Origin: Prostheceraeus crozeri
Taxonomy: Eukaryota > Platyhelminthes > Polycladida > Euryleptidae
DNA length: 64,000 bases
Direction of reading: 5' to 3'
Assembly (NCBI GenBank): GCA_907163375.1
Contig: CAJQUW010000498.1
Location: 558,001-622,000, forward strand
In this document: positions 10,481-21,995 of the stretch, piece after piece
Layout of the letters: every line of letters begins with the position of its first letter
Numbering within the stretch: the first letter of the stretch is position 1
Position numbers and translations under genes: made by a program
The notes under the pieces: generated by a model
What the model saw: the letters and a program-made list of their open reading frames with translations, nothing else
Databases searched by the model: none
Told to the model about the DNA's origin: nothing

Positions 10481-11897
10481 AAAATTTTGAACATCCCTTA
10501 ATTTATGGGAGATGTGCATGAAAAGTTGCTAATTTTTTATGGGGAGGAACGTCCCCAGGTCAGGTTTTGACATCATGTGTCAATAACGTTCACGGTGGCT
10601 CTCTCATTCGCCACATATCAATCACACCAAGTCGAAGGATCAAGCATTTTGTAACAAGTATGTACAAATATCGATGGTCTAAGAGATGAAACACTTAAAA
10701 AAGATGCATAGAAAAATTATTGCACAGAAATATTGATGATGCACTGAATATAAAATGTACCGAATCAGACATATAAAAATTCATTAAGCTCTTCTATTTT
10801 GGCCTTTGAATGCATTTGTGGCTTTTGTCTCTTGATGTGGATGTCTTCTCGCAGTCTTGAATTTGTAAAAAAATTGTATTTAAGACCTACCACCAAAAAC
10901 TTGGTTTCCCAAAGTTTTTTGTATATCTCATCAAATCTTCATATTTGTAGTGTAGGCTATATGAGAATGCATTTGTTCCTGGGTTAAGTTGATAGTGCGC
11001 ATCATTTGGTGTGCAAATTAAAAGAAAATCATACATATGATATCTAAAGTTCACGGAATTTTGATGCGGAGATGTCATATGATAGAGACCTACTTGACAG
11101 CATGTATGATTTGTGTAAATCGTGCAGGCCCACTATGCGCACATGTTTGAAGCAGTTGTATAAAATCATGCATTCCCGCGCTGTTAGGAATGCTCACAGG
11201 ATTCCCATTGACATTTACTGCGGTGTGGGAATGAAAAAACTGTCACTCCACTATAAACTCACCACTCTCAATATGCCACGAAGCACATTTTGACGATTGC
11301 AGATTAAAGAATTGACAGAACGAAGGATATTTACATATTTTGAATCGGAGGAAATTAACCACTTAAATTCAATTTCTTTGCAGCTACTTTTGACCATTTA
11401 ACCTCATTATCCTTTTTGCCATGTCATTTCTCGACAAATATGACAAGATTTGACTTAATGAAATGTAACTGGATATTATACTTACATCTGAACTGCCAAT
11501 GATCACTGTCAAAAGCCATTACTGATGATAGAAGTCTGATAATATTTTAATTATTCAATCAGAATTCTACATACAATGAAGGCCTTGACGAATACGTTGA
11601 AGTGAGACACAATAGGCTTTATTGCATTTCATTCAGTCTGTGGTAGTAAGCATGATTGATTAAAATAATATGCTACCATTCGAAGTAGTTAACTTAGAAT
11701 GTGCTTACATCCTACAAACAATAATTTTTCATCAACTGTGCCTAATTTTAATAAAAATTTTCAGGTTGACACGCACCTTTGCGTATATGGCTAAATTATG
11801 TTGCAATAGCTGTATTTATGACTTGCGTACAATGGCTTCCTAAATTCTTACACTGTCTTTAAGCGGCAGCTTAGACTTTTTCTGATTGACCCGATTA
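10481..11897. other. Gene-free stretch
   Basis: The 5' part may hold further unrecognisable LINE sequence. Otherwise only short chance open frames were seen, with no terminal repeats or RNA gene. Confidence 0.4.
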
Positions 11898-11899
11898 TA

Positions 11900-13420
11900 C
11901 AGATTGTTTCATAAAAAATGGATCACCCTTAAACATCGCCTTAACTTTAACTTTGTCTAACTCCGCCAAACTTGAACGAATTTCTCTGAAATTTGGAAGA
12001 TATGTCAGTTGTGCTTACTAATATCATTGTTGGAAATTTCAAGCATGAATATTGAGTTGTTTTCCTGTTATAGATAAAAAAGTAGTAGATAATTTGATCT
12101 TCATTTAGCAATGTTACACAAAATCATACCTCACTCTCATAAAATTACATTTGTTTCCTTTGTTATGTAATATGTTGTTCTACAAGCCAAAAGCTATCAA
12201 GCAAAACAAAAATAAAGAAAATCGGTCAATCAGAGCCAGTATAGCACCATTATTCATCAACAATAATGTAACTGCTACATGTGATTAACTGGACTTCATG
12301 TTCCATAGCTTCCTGACTTCGTTGCGGTGGTGTTGGCAGCACTCCTGATTGCTTTCAGCTAGAAATCTATCTCTTACCGGTTGAAAACAATACAAAGCAC
12401 AAATGAACAATAACGAGATCGCATTCACAAAAGGCAAAGTGTCAGCCTTGCTGGAACTAGGGTTTTCTTTGCGAGCTACAAGCAAGCGACTAAATGTCCC
12501 TTACACAAATGTGCATCGATGGCATAATGATGATTTTCGACTCTGTCGTAAAGAGGGCTCTGGCCGTCCACGCAAAACATCCAAACGTAGAGACCGCCTA
12601 ATTTTGAGATTTGTTAAAGTTGATCCAAGTCTCTCGTTAACTGAGATGGCTGCACTAGCCTCGTCTATTTCTAAGTCCACTATTCGTAGAAGACTTATTG
12701 AGTCGAATTTCAAGAGCTGTAAGAGGCCCTCTCAGATCGAATCATCAGATCAGCATACAAAAAGACGTCTCAGATGGGCAATGAGTCATTGTCACTGGCG
12801 AAATCAATGGGATCGGGTTGTCTGGTCTGATGAGGCATCAGTCCGTCTGAAGGATAGTGATGGTCTTATCTATGTGACCACCACGTGGATGTTTTACGAA
12901 TGAACATTGGCCAAATGACAGATCAACTTGGTGATCCATCGACTTGGTTATTTATGGATGATAATGCTACGTGTCACAGGAGTAGTAGAGTCAACTTATG
13001 CAAGTCTCAATTAGGGCTTAGTACATTATCTTAGACAGCTAGTTCTCCTGATCTGAATCCCATAGAAAATGTATGGAGTATTCTAAAGCGTAACGTTCGT
13101 CGTTCACTGCTATCTACAGATGGCGCATCACAACTTACGTCACTGTTAAAAAGAGAGTGGAGAAAGTTAGATCAGTCAAAAATCAACGATATCATCGAAT
13201 CAATGCCTAGACGAATTGGTAATGTCATTGACAATAAGGGTAGGGCCACAAAATATTAGCTTCTTAATTAAGAACCGTTACTGCATCATAGCTTATCAGA
13301 TTATATAAGGACATTTAAATATATTAGGGACATGAAATAATCTGAAAAATGCTTTCTGTATCATACTTATGTTTTATTTAGTCAAATTTTAGGATGATCC
13401 ACTTTTTATGAAACGGACTG
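11900..13420 (+). mobile_element. Tc1-like DNA transposon, both ends present, about 1.5 kb
   Basis: The left end CAGATTGTTTCATAAAAAAT corresponds to the reverse complement of the right end (CAGTCCGTTTCATAAAAAGT), and both continue as GGATCAYCCT. TA flanks both sides (11898-11899 and 13421-13422), the Tc1/mariner target duplication. It encloses one decayed plus-strand transposase. End divergence of roughly 15-20 percent suggests an old copy. Confidence 0.85.
12403..13259 (+). pseudogene. Tc1-type DD34E transposase, internally deleted
   Basis: An ATG at 12403 opens 166 codons holding two helix-turn-helix segments: KGKVSALLELGFSLRATSKR and the region around LSLTEMAALASSISKSTIRR. A GRPRKTSKR hinge lies between them, and the first catalytic Asp follows in VVWSDEASVRL. 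The frame then fails at 12901. A different frame carries FMDDNATCHRSSRVNL and SSPDLNPIENVWSILKRNVR, with 34 positions between Asp and Glu, and ends KGRATKY at 13257. That frame has a TAG at 13032-13034. Only about 47 codons separate the first and second Asp instead of roughly 90, so about 130 bp has been lost. Non-functional. Confidence 0.85.
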
Positions 13421-13422
13421 TA

Positions 13423-14655
13423 GATGTTTGTGATCCATGCAATGTTTTATTTACTTGTTGGTAACGATCTATTCACCTCTGCGTCACCTTGGTTGGAGTG
13501 CTCTCAGAATCGCATATTATTATTACTAATTGCGTTTATTTAATCATTATTGGCGGTGAATAACAGTACATGAGTGCATATCAGATGAGTAACATTGAAT
13601 TAGAGTACATTGGATTAATGAGCGTGTATTGCATGATTACATAATACAGTGAGTACAAGATGATGAAAAAGTACAAAAATGGATTGGAACTCAACGACTA
13701 TATTTGATAAAGGATATACATGCTACCATGTCCCGTAAGGTGGAGTGATGCTCATAATATTTCTCATTGTGGAACATCAGTCTCTAAACAATGCACGCAT
13801 CGCATTGTTCAATGTGCATAATCAATTAATTTATTGCACATCATTTTACTTCACATGGCAGAATGAAATTCGCAATGTACTTTTCATTTGTAAGATATCA
13901 TCATTTTTAGAGGAAATTATTTTTGGAAGTCGAATTTCATGTAAGAAAATGCAGTGATTTCAGCAATAATCTCACTTCCGACGGCTTAAAAGCAAATACT
14001 CTGCAACTCAATCTCTGCTGATTAAATTCCATGACATTTATGGATGTGCAGCACTTAGCATCTCTTCAGTCAAATTAAAGATTTCTCACCCAAGTAGTTG
14101 CTTAAAAACTCAAAATATAATAGCACATTTATTTTGTAAAATCATGAATTTTAAATGAATTAAAAAAATGAACATCTTCAATTAATTCAGCAGTTCGACG
14201 AGAATTTCCTTTGATGGTACCAAGTATTTCATTTCAATGTTTGCCAAATAGAGAAAATGCTTATCCATTGTATGTAGATTGTCGCATGCAAAAAGGAATT
14301 GTATGAAATAAATAATTTTGCAAAATAAATTGATTCATCAATTTGATAGCTTCTCCATTTTCAGTTTCTTTTTTTATTTTCCACTGGTATGTTTTCATTA
14401 CCTCAACTAGTACGGCTTAATTGAGTCACCAGCCTTTTGCAAAAGATGCTTTGAAAAACATTATAGGTTCCCGATCAAATATTGCAACTAGTCAAACCAA
14501 ATATAACACTAGATGATCGCTTTGTAGCATGTCAGATCAAATACGGATTAAATAGCACGCATCGACTGCAAATCTAATGGTAGGTAGATTAAATGTAACC
14601 TGTCAGATCCAGTGTTGATTCCTATTACTGTGTGCATTAGGTAAAACAAATGTCA
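13423..14655. other. Gene-free stretch
   Basis: AT-rich sequence with nothing recognisable on either strand. Confidence 0.45.
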
Positions 14656-14826
14656 AACTACTCCATTTCCATGTATATTTCAGATATTTCCAAATGAATT
14701 TCAGACATTTCCAAACGGATTTCAGATTTCTCTAATTGAATTTCAGATATCTATCAGAAACTCAACTTTGAACATATCTGAAATTCATTTGGAAATATCT
14801 GAAGTAGAAATGGAAAAGGTGTAGTT
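14656..14826. repeat. Palindromic MITE-like element, about 170 bp
   Basis: The left arm (AACTACTCCATTTCCA, then ATTTCAGATATTTCCAAATG) pairs with the right arm, whose reverse complement begins AACTACACCTTTTCCATTTC and continues TTCAGATATTTCCAAATG. The arms are about 50 bp. The middle repeats GGATTTCAGAT-like words. No clear target duplication was found. Confidence 0.6.
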
Positions 14827-17800
14827 AATTTTTAAGTGGAACGTGCAGATAAAAATATGTACTGTTTTTATTGGATATCAATAACGCGCTGTCAGAGAAT
14901 ATCTGACGTTGACAAACAGCGCTTAATAGATGCTCATAATTGTGACGAAGATCATTACGTCAATTTCTGATCATGAAGTCAAGAATGTAGCCTACGCTTT
15001 CATTCGAAGAGTGAATGATAAAAGAGGCATCGTCGCCTTCCCTTGGACATGTGTGACACCAGGTCAGGTGGAGCATATTATTTATATATTCCACGCAGTT
15101 GAGAAGATTTGCAATTTCTCTGTATTTAAAACATCTTTGTGTTTAAAATCAACGGTTCTTCTTCATATGACTACGTCGCATGACTTCATAGCACTACTTT
15201 CACTATTAACCAAGAAATCATGAATCATGTCAAACTTTGTAACCGAACTAAGTTTTACCAGTTAGAACTGATGATTTCAATTGATGCAAAGATCTAGTAT
15301 TTAGAAAATGAAACATAGTAGGGTGCGTCTTAAATGTAATGTAAACATTTCGGTCAATACACGATGTCCCTTTAATAAATTCTACGTCGATTAACTGAAA
15401 TTTTTGCAAAAAAAAACAATTGCGAGACATTTTGCATAAGCTCTCAAAACATGAAATATGCTTTATCTTTCACATTCTTATGACAATTTAGAGGAATTCT
15501 ATTGGTGTTTTGACTTGCTTGCCATTTGCACTTTGTTTTGTTCTGTGATAATAAAATGTTGCGCGATGTCTGGAAATGCACTGACTTATCTACCGCAGAC
15601 GCTGTATGATGTCGAAATTGGCTACCAGACAGGTTCACTTTCAGCATGAATCGATACCGCAATATTGTGTTTGACAAGATTTTTGATGCAGAAATCGCAT
15701 GGGTTATTTGTAGAAGAGAGCGCCATTTTGCGCCATAGCTCGTTGACATACTGCACATTGACGTCTAAACAGTTAAGAATGTTTAGAAATTAAGCTGCTT
15801 TTACTGTTTGACCCAGACTGTGACAAAGTTGTACTACAGGCTTTCCAGAACAAAATAATTTCTATAGCATTCTTCTTCAAGATAAGAAATGCAATTTCGA
15901 AGATAGTCAGTCTGCTTTAAAGAGACGCCATAGATTTCTATGTTAGATTGAGCATGTTCGTGATGTGTTGCGCAAATTTGTGGAAGCGTAAGCAAATTAG
16001 TGAATAGGTGGGCAAGTTCAATATCAATCATTACATAGAAATTTTATATTATTGAAATTGGTTGCCTCGTCTTGAACTTCAATACCCTAACAAGAACTTT
16101 CTTGTGTTCCTTTACATAGAAACTCAGGTGACGTATGATTTAAATTGACTCGGTTATGCATGCGTGTGGTCATAAAGGCAAATGTACATGACTTATCTTG
16201 AACGTTAGTATTGAACAAGGTCTAGCAAGCCTATATATATAGCATAATGCATGTTTTTATACAATTTGATGTTTATTATTAAATGTTATTTTACCACCCT
16301 ATAGCTTGATATCAGTTAATTTTTATTCAAGCTGAGCTAGTGAAGCTATCAATAGATCATGTATAACCAAAAATGGATCATACTGACATTATATTGTAAC
16401 AAATTGTTGTCATTGTGAAGTTGAAAGCACGAAAGCATTCATTTCAGCGAATCATGAATAGAAAGGCACAAACATTTTTGCACAAAAAGTCTTTTTACGG
16501 CGCGGACGAAATTCTAGCAATCGATTTGTCTCAGTAAATTGATAAATTGTCAACCATTCTGCTAATTTCACATCGTTGCAATATATTCTTAAGACTCCAA
16601 GAGGTCGATTTTCATCACTGTCAAACTATAATTGTACTGTAATTACCTTTTCTTCTCTTGAACGATGAGTGATATACGTAGATGAAGAAAATTGATTGTC
16701 GTACGTTAGAAGTCCTTTTGAAATAATAGGCGACTGCTACATGAATCAATTAGTTGAACCTACTGCTACTCTGCCGACTTTGAAAGTCTTTTTGAAACAT
16801 ATCCGAAAGTAAATATTTAAAGTCAATCTAATTTTTTCAATTCGGTCGTTACTAGGCATTGTAGTGACTTGAGCATTGTTTGCTCAAGTCAAATTGAAGG
16901 AAACGTTAGCAATAGATAATAAGCTAATTTATCAGTTTGCCTTTTCTTGAGTAATGCTTGTCTATTGCTGAACCCAAGTTTGTTTTTAATTGCTAATGAA
17001 ACACATAGTATCTTTTTTTGAAGTTTTGAGATAACCCAACTGAAGGTAACTTTAATGAAGCGTTACAGTTCTGACATGGCTTTCGGCAATTTATTTTGTT
17101 TTGAATTCAGTAGTGATATTGTCGATGCAGAAAATATTTGTCATAAGTTAGGTCATGAAGATACTATATGTTGTTGATACCGAAATGAAATGATAAAAAT
17201 CGTTGAAACTGAAAACTTTGCGAGACCCGTGTGTTATCCAATAAATGAATAGAATAATTAAATAACAAAGCAGTTAAATTAATTGTTTAATTAGCTGATA
17301 AATGATTAGGAAATTTACTTTGATAGTTATTCAAAAAAGGATAAAAGCATTTCTTAAATGCTTTGGATGTTAATCCAACAGTATTTAATAAATCAACTGA
17401 AGGGAATCATTGGCTATTGTTAACTGCGCCCTAAAGTTTAATAGGTGCTATGTTTTTCTTTCTCCTTTCTTTATTTATCTGTAAGTTCTGTAGTATGAAA
17501 GTTCAGGTGAATGAATCTCTGATCTACTTAGCATCTGATCTCTTATCTTAAATTTCGTTACCTGTAGTGTCCACTTTAAACATTAGATGACTTTGAGATC
17601 ATCTTTCCTTCGATCCGCATTTTACAAATTTTGATGTGCAGCATATTAACACCTTGGTTACTGCTTTCACTATGAATAGATGTCTAATTAGACAAAAATA
17701 GTACATTTTGCATCACAAAATGAGCATTTTGAAGTCACAAAATGTTCCATAATTAATAGGCTATTTGAATTTGAAATGCATATGACGCACATCATAATCG

Positions 17801-19439
17801 ATTTTAACTCCACCTCTTTACGACGAGTCAGCAGTTTTAGGGCGAGCACCAAGCAGTGCTGGTCATATTATTAACTACCACATTTGCCGAGTTGGCGCAG
17901 ATTCAATGCGAATAGGACAGGTGCAGCTCATATTCGGCTCTTGAGGCTGCTTTTCATTTCGGCAACTCAACAGCTGAGTGAAATTGTCAAGGACGAGAAG
18001 TGCTCGTCCTCCGTCCTTAAAGGGTAAAGTTTCCAATTGATGATTATTATTGGATTTGATTGGATTGATTTGATGATTATTCCAATTGACGGCACTTATT
18101 TCCTCAATATCGTGAAAGTTGGTCATTCAAAGTAGGAGCTTCTCAAAATATCAGTGAGCATTTAAATTTTACGTTGCAATTAGGCTAACATGCGGATTTT
18201 GAAATGGTTTGATTTAAGATACATGTGAGACATATCCCGTTTGGTTTCAGTTTTCACTTTCAAAGATAGAAAGAGGCAGCTGATTGTGACACAAAGAAAG
18301 TCCAGATAGACACTAACACCATGTCTACAAGATCTCAACTTGATAGAATTGCGCATCGAATTCTACAATCTGCTGCGCAGAACAATAGGGCATGTCGTTG
18401 GCCTTTATGACCTCTTCTGTTGCATCGCCGTGTCATTGTGGACAGATCACTTGTCTAGCCTGCTAGCTGATTTGTATTCGAATCCTGGTCAGACGGTCGG
18501 GGGGGGGGAGATTACATGTAGGTGTTCCTTTTTCCTTAATTTGTGGCATATCTATGTTAATCATCACAATCCAAGCAACAACTGGCCGCTGAAACGTCAT
18601 GACAGTTGACTATTTAAATCGGCGCTGAAATAATGAGGCACCGATTTGATGCATGAGGAAGGGTTTAAATACTCCTTGCCCACCAGGTCGGAAAAGGGTT
18701 CTCCTGAAGACACGGTTGCATCGCTTATGGGTCTAATTCATGATCACATTGAAAAATCAAGGAAATATTAGAAGCCATGGGTGTGTGTGCTCCGTGCTTC
18801 AGCTTGGCTGATCCTAGGGCGCTCCGCATTGCGGGCTGTCCTCATAATGCAATGAACTCTGAATAAGGTCAGTTGATCAAGCTGAGGAAATTTATTCATC
18901 AAAAACATTCACTTGTTCAGTGATGTTGTATATCTGACCGCATGGAGTAATCCATGATGTCGTCGGATCACTGATCGAGTGCCCAGAAAACCAAATATGA
19001 ATGCAGGCCACGTTTGACTGCAGGCTAATATCATTTGATCATGCTATTTGTTTGACATAAACCACAGGTACCTTATTTCTTCGAATAAGCGCTGCAGCAA
19101 AATCTGCTTGTGTCGAATAAATGCCGCACCCAGTTTCTGATTTTGTTTGCCACTTCAATCCTTCTATTCATTCTTAAGCAATGATAGACCTAAAGTTAGA
19201 GGTATATCGATCTGCAACACTGTGGAATTCTAGATTAGACCTACTTGTGCATGGTTTTAAAAAATGCAAACATAAAAGATTTTTACTCAAAGTAAGCTTC
19301 AATCACAGCGCAAATTGCGATCGGGTACAAAATGTAACTGAACATAAAATGTCGAAAAAGCGAAATGAGGTTGAAGGCCAATGTCATTGGAAGAATCATC
19401 GTCACTGGATAAATTCATCGATATGTCCGCAAGTTCCAG
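14827..19439. other. Gene-free stretch
   Basis: About 4.6 kb with only short chance frames. A small perfect hairpin (GACTTGAGCA, TTGTT, TGCTCAAGTC) lies near 16867-16891. A run of nine or ten G occurs at about 18499. No exon, RNA gene or transposon was recognised. Confidence 0.4.
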
Positions 19440-19440
19440 T

Positions 19441-19680
19441 CTACATCATTGATGTCAAGATTCCGAATACATTCACGGGATGCTCAGCAACATCTCTTAT
19501 CTTCATGCTAAGAATTTCATCCGGGTCGTGACTCGCGATGCCACACGCATCAATGGACTTCGTGATGACCTCTGCATGAATCAGGCCCATGCCTCCTTGA
19601 TCCGCCGGACCATCATCAGACGGCTCGCTGATCGACCGGCAGCCGTGACCTCTGCAACACGCACTGACTCCGACAACCAA
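19441..19680 (-). other. G+C-richer open segment, unassigned
   Basis: This 240-bp block is visibly richer in G+C and CpG than its surroundings and is open on both strands (79 codons on minus, 73 on plus). The minus frame (GPADQGGMGLIHAEVITKSI) looks more protein-like than the plus frame, but I recognise neither, and I saw no convincing splice signals. It could be a host exon, a fragment of an insertion or chance. Confidence 0.25.
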
Positions 19681-19712
19681 TTAAGTTTCACACAATTGTA
19701 AAACCTTGAATG

Positions 19713-19820
19713 ATATGATGACAGCTATGTTTTGAGGGCGTCAATGGCAAATTAGAGGGCCGCGTTAGCGGACCCGACAATTTGCCATTGACAGCCCGAA
19801 AAATGTAGATGTCATAATCA
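19713..19820. repeat. Long hairpin with a G+C-rich apex
   Basis: A perfect 14-bp stem GTCAATGGCAAATT (19740-19753) pairs with 19779-19792 around an inner stem GGGCCGC/GCGGACCC. Outside this, imperfect pairing continues for about 28 more bases on each side (ATGATGACAGCTATGTTTTG against its diverged complement). The layout, AT-rich arms with a G+C-rich tip, resembles the palindromes at 51.2-51.4 kb. A short CA microsatellite follows at about 19994-20007. Confidence 0.6.
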
Positions 19821-20501
19821 TTGTATGCCATGTTGCGAAATATTTCTATGGTTTCATTTCCAGGCCATGAATTTTCCGGGCCGTTAATGAATTTCTGGGC
19901 ATTATCAAAGATACCAGTCTTATATACATGGTATACAATGACATACTGCAGCTGACATCGACAAGCTGACGGGCATAGTCCAGTTATCTCTCTCACACAC
20001 ACACACACTCATTCACTCACTCGTTCTTCACTTCTATCCTTCACCTCGCTCTCGTCTTGTCGCCCTACGGCCAAAGACCAAGGAAAGTGCCAAGGAAAGT
20101 ACTCTCTCCATGATTTTAGGCCACGTAGCGTGGAACCGCTAACCCGCTTACCGGAAACCCACTCAAAGGAAAGCCAACTTATCGGAAACACAAAGTTTTG
20201 GTCACTGTCTCGAGTCTTTTATTCATCATGTTAACTTATGTACAGGGTGCGAGAAAAGTCCTTGCGGATTTTTGTCAACTTTATATTTTGCTATTCAATG
20301 ATCAAATATCATTTCTTCAGTGACCAATATGTGGCAATGCGTTTGTAGATAACTCTGTCACTCGACTATTATGCATGCCAAGTCTTTAGATTTAACACAT
20401 AGTGAGCTTTATGCTATTCAATCAACAAAATTTAAATTGATTACTTTCCATACGTTTTGTAAACTCGGCATTTCATTGTGCTATTTTCGATGCTTTGAAA
20501 A

Positions 20502-20740
20502 GCTATGCCACTTGTTTTTCCTGAGCTCCATGGACTTCACATTTGAATCTAGCTACGAGATTTGATCTCATTTTAATCAAATCAACAAAGTTGTGCTTCA
20601 AATAGCTATGCCACTCGTTTTTGCTGAGCTCCATAGATTTCAAATTTAAATCTAACTTCGAGGATCGATCATTAAATGACGGACTAAACATGGATTTCAC
20701 ATTTGAATCTTACTACGAGATTTTTAATTTCAATCAATAC
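20502..20740. repeat. 103-bp tandem repeat inside the DD41D element
   Basis: GCTATGCCACTTGTTTTTCC at 20502 recurs with small changes at 20605 and is followed each time by GAGCTCCAT and an AATCTAGCTACGAG-like word. A third partial unit begins at 20689 (CATGGATTTCACATTTGAAT). The array lies between the left terminal repeat and the transposase start, a place where transposase-binding sites can occur (inference). Confidence 0.75.
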
Positions 20741-20801
20741 ATTTTATACACTGTGTTTATAAACTCGATACACTGATGGATGTGAGTAATTTGATATTGT
20801 G

Positions 20802-21848
20802 ATGGAATTCTCGACAATAGAAAAAGTTTATTGCACATCGTGGGTCATTTCTTTCAACTGTGAAGAAAGTGCTCGTCAATTCAGAGAGAAATTTAACAAG
20901 GAACCCCCATCGTCGAGAACAATCTTGTATTGGAAGAACAAACTTCTTGAAACCGGCAGCCTGTCCCACGACCGACCCAGAAGTGGCAGACCCATAACAG
21001 CATCTGGAGATGAAAACAGGCAAAAGGTAATTGAAGCTGTCACTGAAGATCCTTCAACTTCGACAAGAGCGATATCGAGGGATGTCGGGATCTCTGATTT
21101 CACTGTCCGAAAAGTTCTAAAAGCCGAGCATTATCATCCATACAAGCCGCTATATTCTCAATTTCTTTGTGATGGGGACGAAGACCGCCGCTCACAATTT
21201 TGTGAAGAAATGAGGAGAAAATCGAGAGAAGATCCTGCTTTCCTCCGAAAGCTAACATTTTCGGACGAGTGTGTCATGTCGTTGACAGGCAACATCAACA
21301 AGCACAATGTGCACTTCTGGACTACGACGAACCCGAATATTAGAATGACCAACCCAGGCAAGACTCCTAGCCTCACCGTGTGGGCCTGTATAGGCTATTC
21401 CGGACTTCTTATCTACGATATCAGTTCAGAAACCATGAATGGAAAGAGATATTCTGATCTTCTGTTGAACCAAGTCGTTCCTTATTTCTCTCGTGGCACT
21501 GGAAGAACCCTTCTGTTCCAGCAAGACGGAGCGCCTCCCCATTACTCTTTTTCAGCGCGTCAAATTCTAGAGACTCATTTGTCCAATCGCTGGATCGGCA
21601 GGAAAGGACCTATTGAATGGCCAGCAAGATCGCCGGACTTGACACCCTGCGACTTTTGGTTCTGGAGTCACCTGCAGCAATTGGTTTATCCTCCAGGTTT
21701 TATTTACAGGAACATTCAGGACTTGCGGGAAGAGATTGAGCGACAAATGAACAACATTGCTCTCTCTTACTACCGTGATTCGTTGAGGAATTTTCAGAAA
21801 CGTTTTCTAAAGTGCATTGAGCATGACGGTGAGCTATTTGAAGAATAA
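20802..21848 (+). CDS. DD41D mariner-superfamily transposase, intact, 348 aa
   Basis: Cut-and-paste transposase. The chosen start is the ATG at 20802 (MEFSTIEKVYC); the frame also allows a GTG one codon earlier. Residues about 15-55 form a DUF4817-like helix-turn-helix (ESARQFREKFNKEPPSSRTI). A GRP hinge follows (RPRSGRPITASG), then a second helix-turn-helix around 80-110 (STRAISRDVGISDFTVRKVL). The catalytic Asp residues are Asp155 (FSDECVM), Asp242 (FQQDGAPPHY) and Asp284 (SPDLTPCDFWFW). Exactly 41 residues separate the second and third, which defines the DD41D group. Length is normal for the superfamily. No stop or frameshift is present, and the gene sits between nearly identical terminal repeats. 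Confidence 0.93.
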   Translation: MEFSTIEKVYCTSWVISFNCEESARQFREKFNKEPPSSRTILYWKNKLLETGSLSHDRPRSGRPITASGDENRQKVIEAVTEDPSTSTRAISRDVGISDFTVRKVLKAEHYHPYKPLYSQFLCDGDEDRRSQFCEEMRRKSREDPAFLRKLTFSDECVMSLTGNINKHNVHFWTTTNPNIRMTNPGKTPSLTVWACIGYSGLLIYDISSETMNGKRYSDLLLNQVVPYFSRGTGRTLLFQQDGAPPHYSFSARQILETHLSNRWIGRKGPIEWPARSPDLTPCDFWFWSHLQQLVYPPGFIYRNIQDLREEIERQMNNIALSYYRDSLRNFQKRFLKCIEHDGELFEE

Positions 21849-21995
21849 AAATGTCAATGAGTACATGGAATGTTCAGTTTTTATTCCTAGATGGGTTTGT
21901 TCAAAGAAAAATGAAAATAAAGTAAAACAATTCACCATACAATAACTAAATATGAAGTTATCAAAGATCCGCAAAGACTTTTCTCGCACCCTGTA

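Larger units (their letters stand above)
20243..21993 (+). mobile_element. DD41D (VISITOR-type) Tc1/mariner superfamily transposon, apparently intact
   Basis: The left end CAGGGTGCGAGAAAAGTC matches the reverse complement of the right end exactly over these 18 bases. Near-identity continues for about 45 bp, with only a handful of differences. TA flanks both sides (20241-20242 and 21994-21995). The element carries one uninterrupted transposase and an internal 103-bp tandem repeat between the left end and the gene. Long, well-preserved ends and an open gene suggest recent or ongoing activity. Confidence 0.92.

Noticed and set aside
17875-18126. 83-codon minus-strand frame
   Set aside because: Contains a low-complexity TTGATGATTATT-like repeat and has no motifs.
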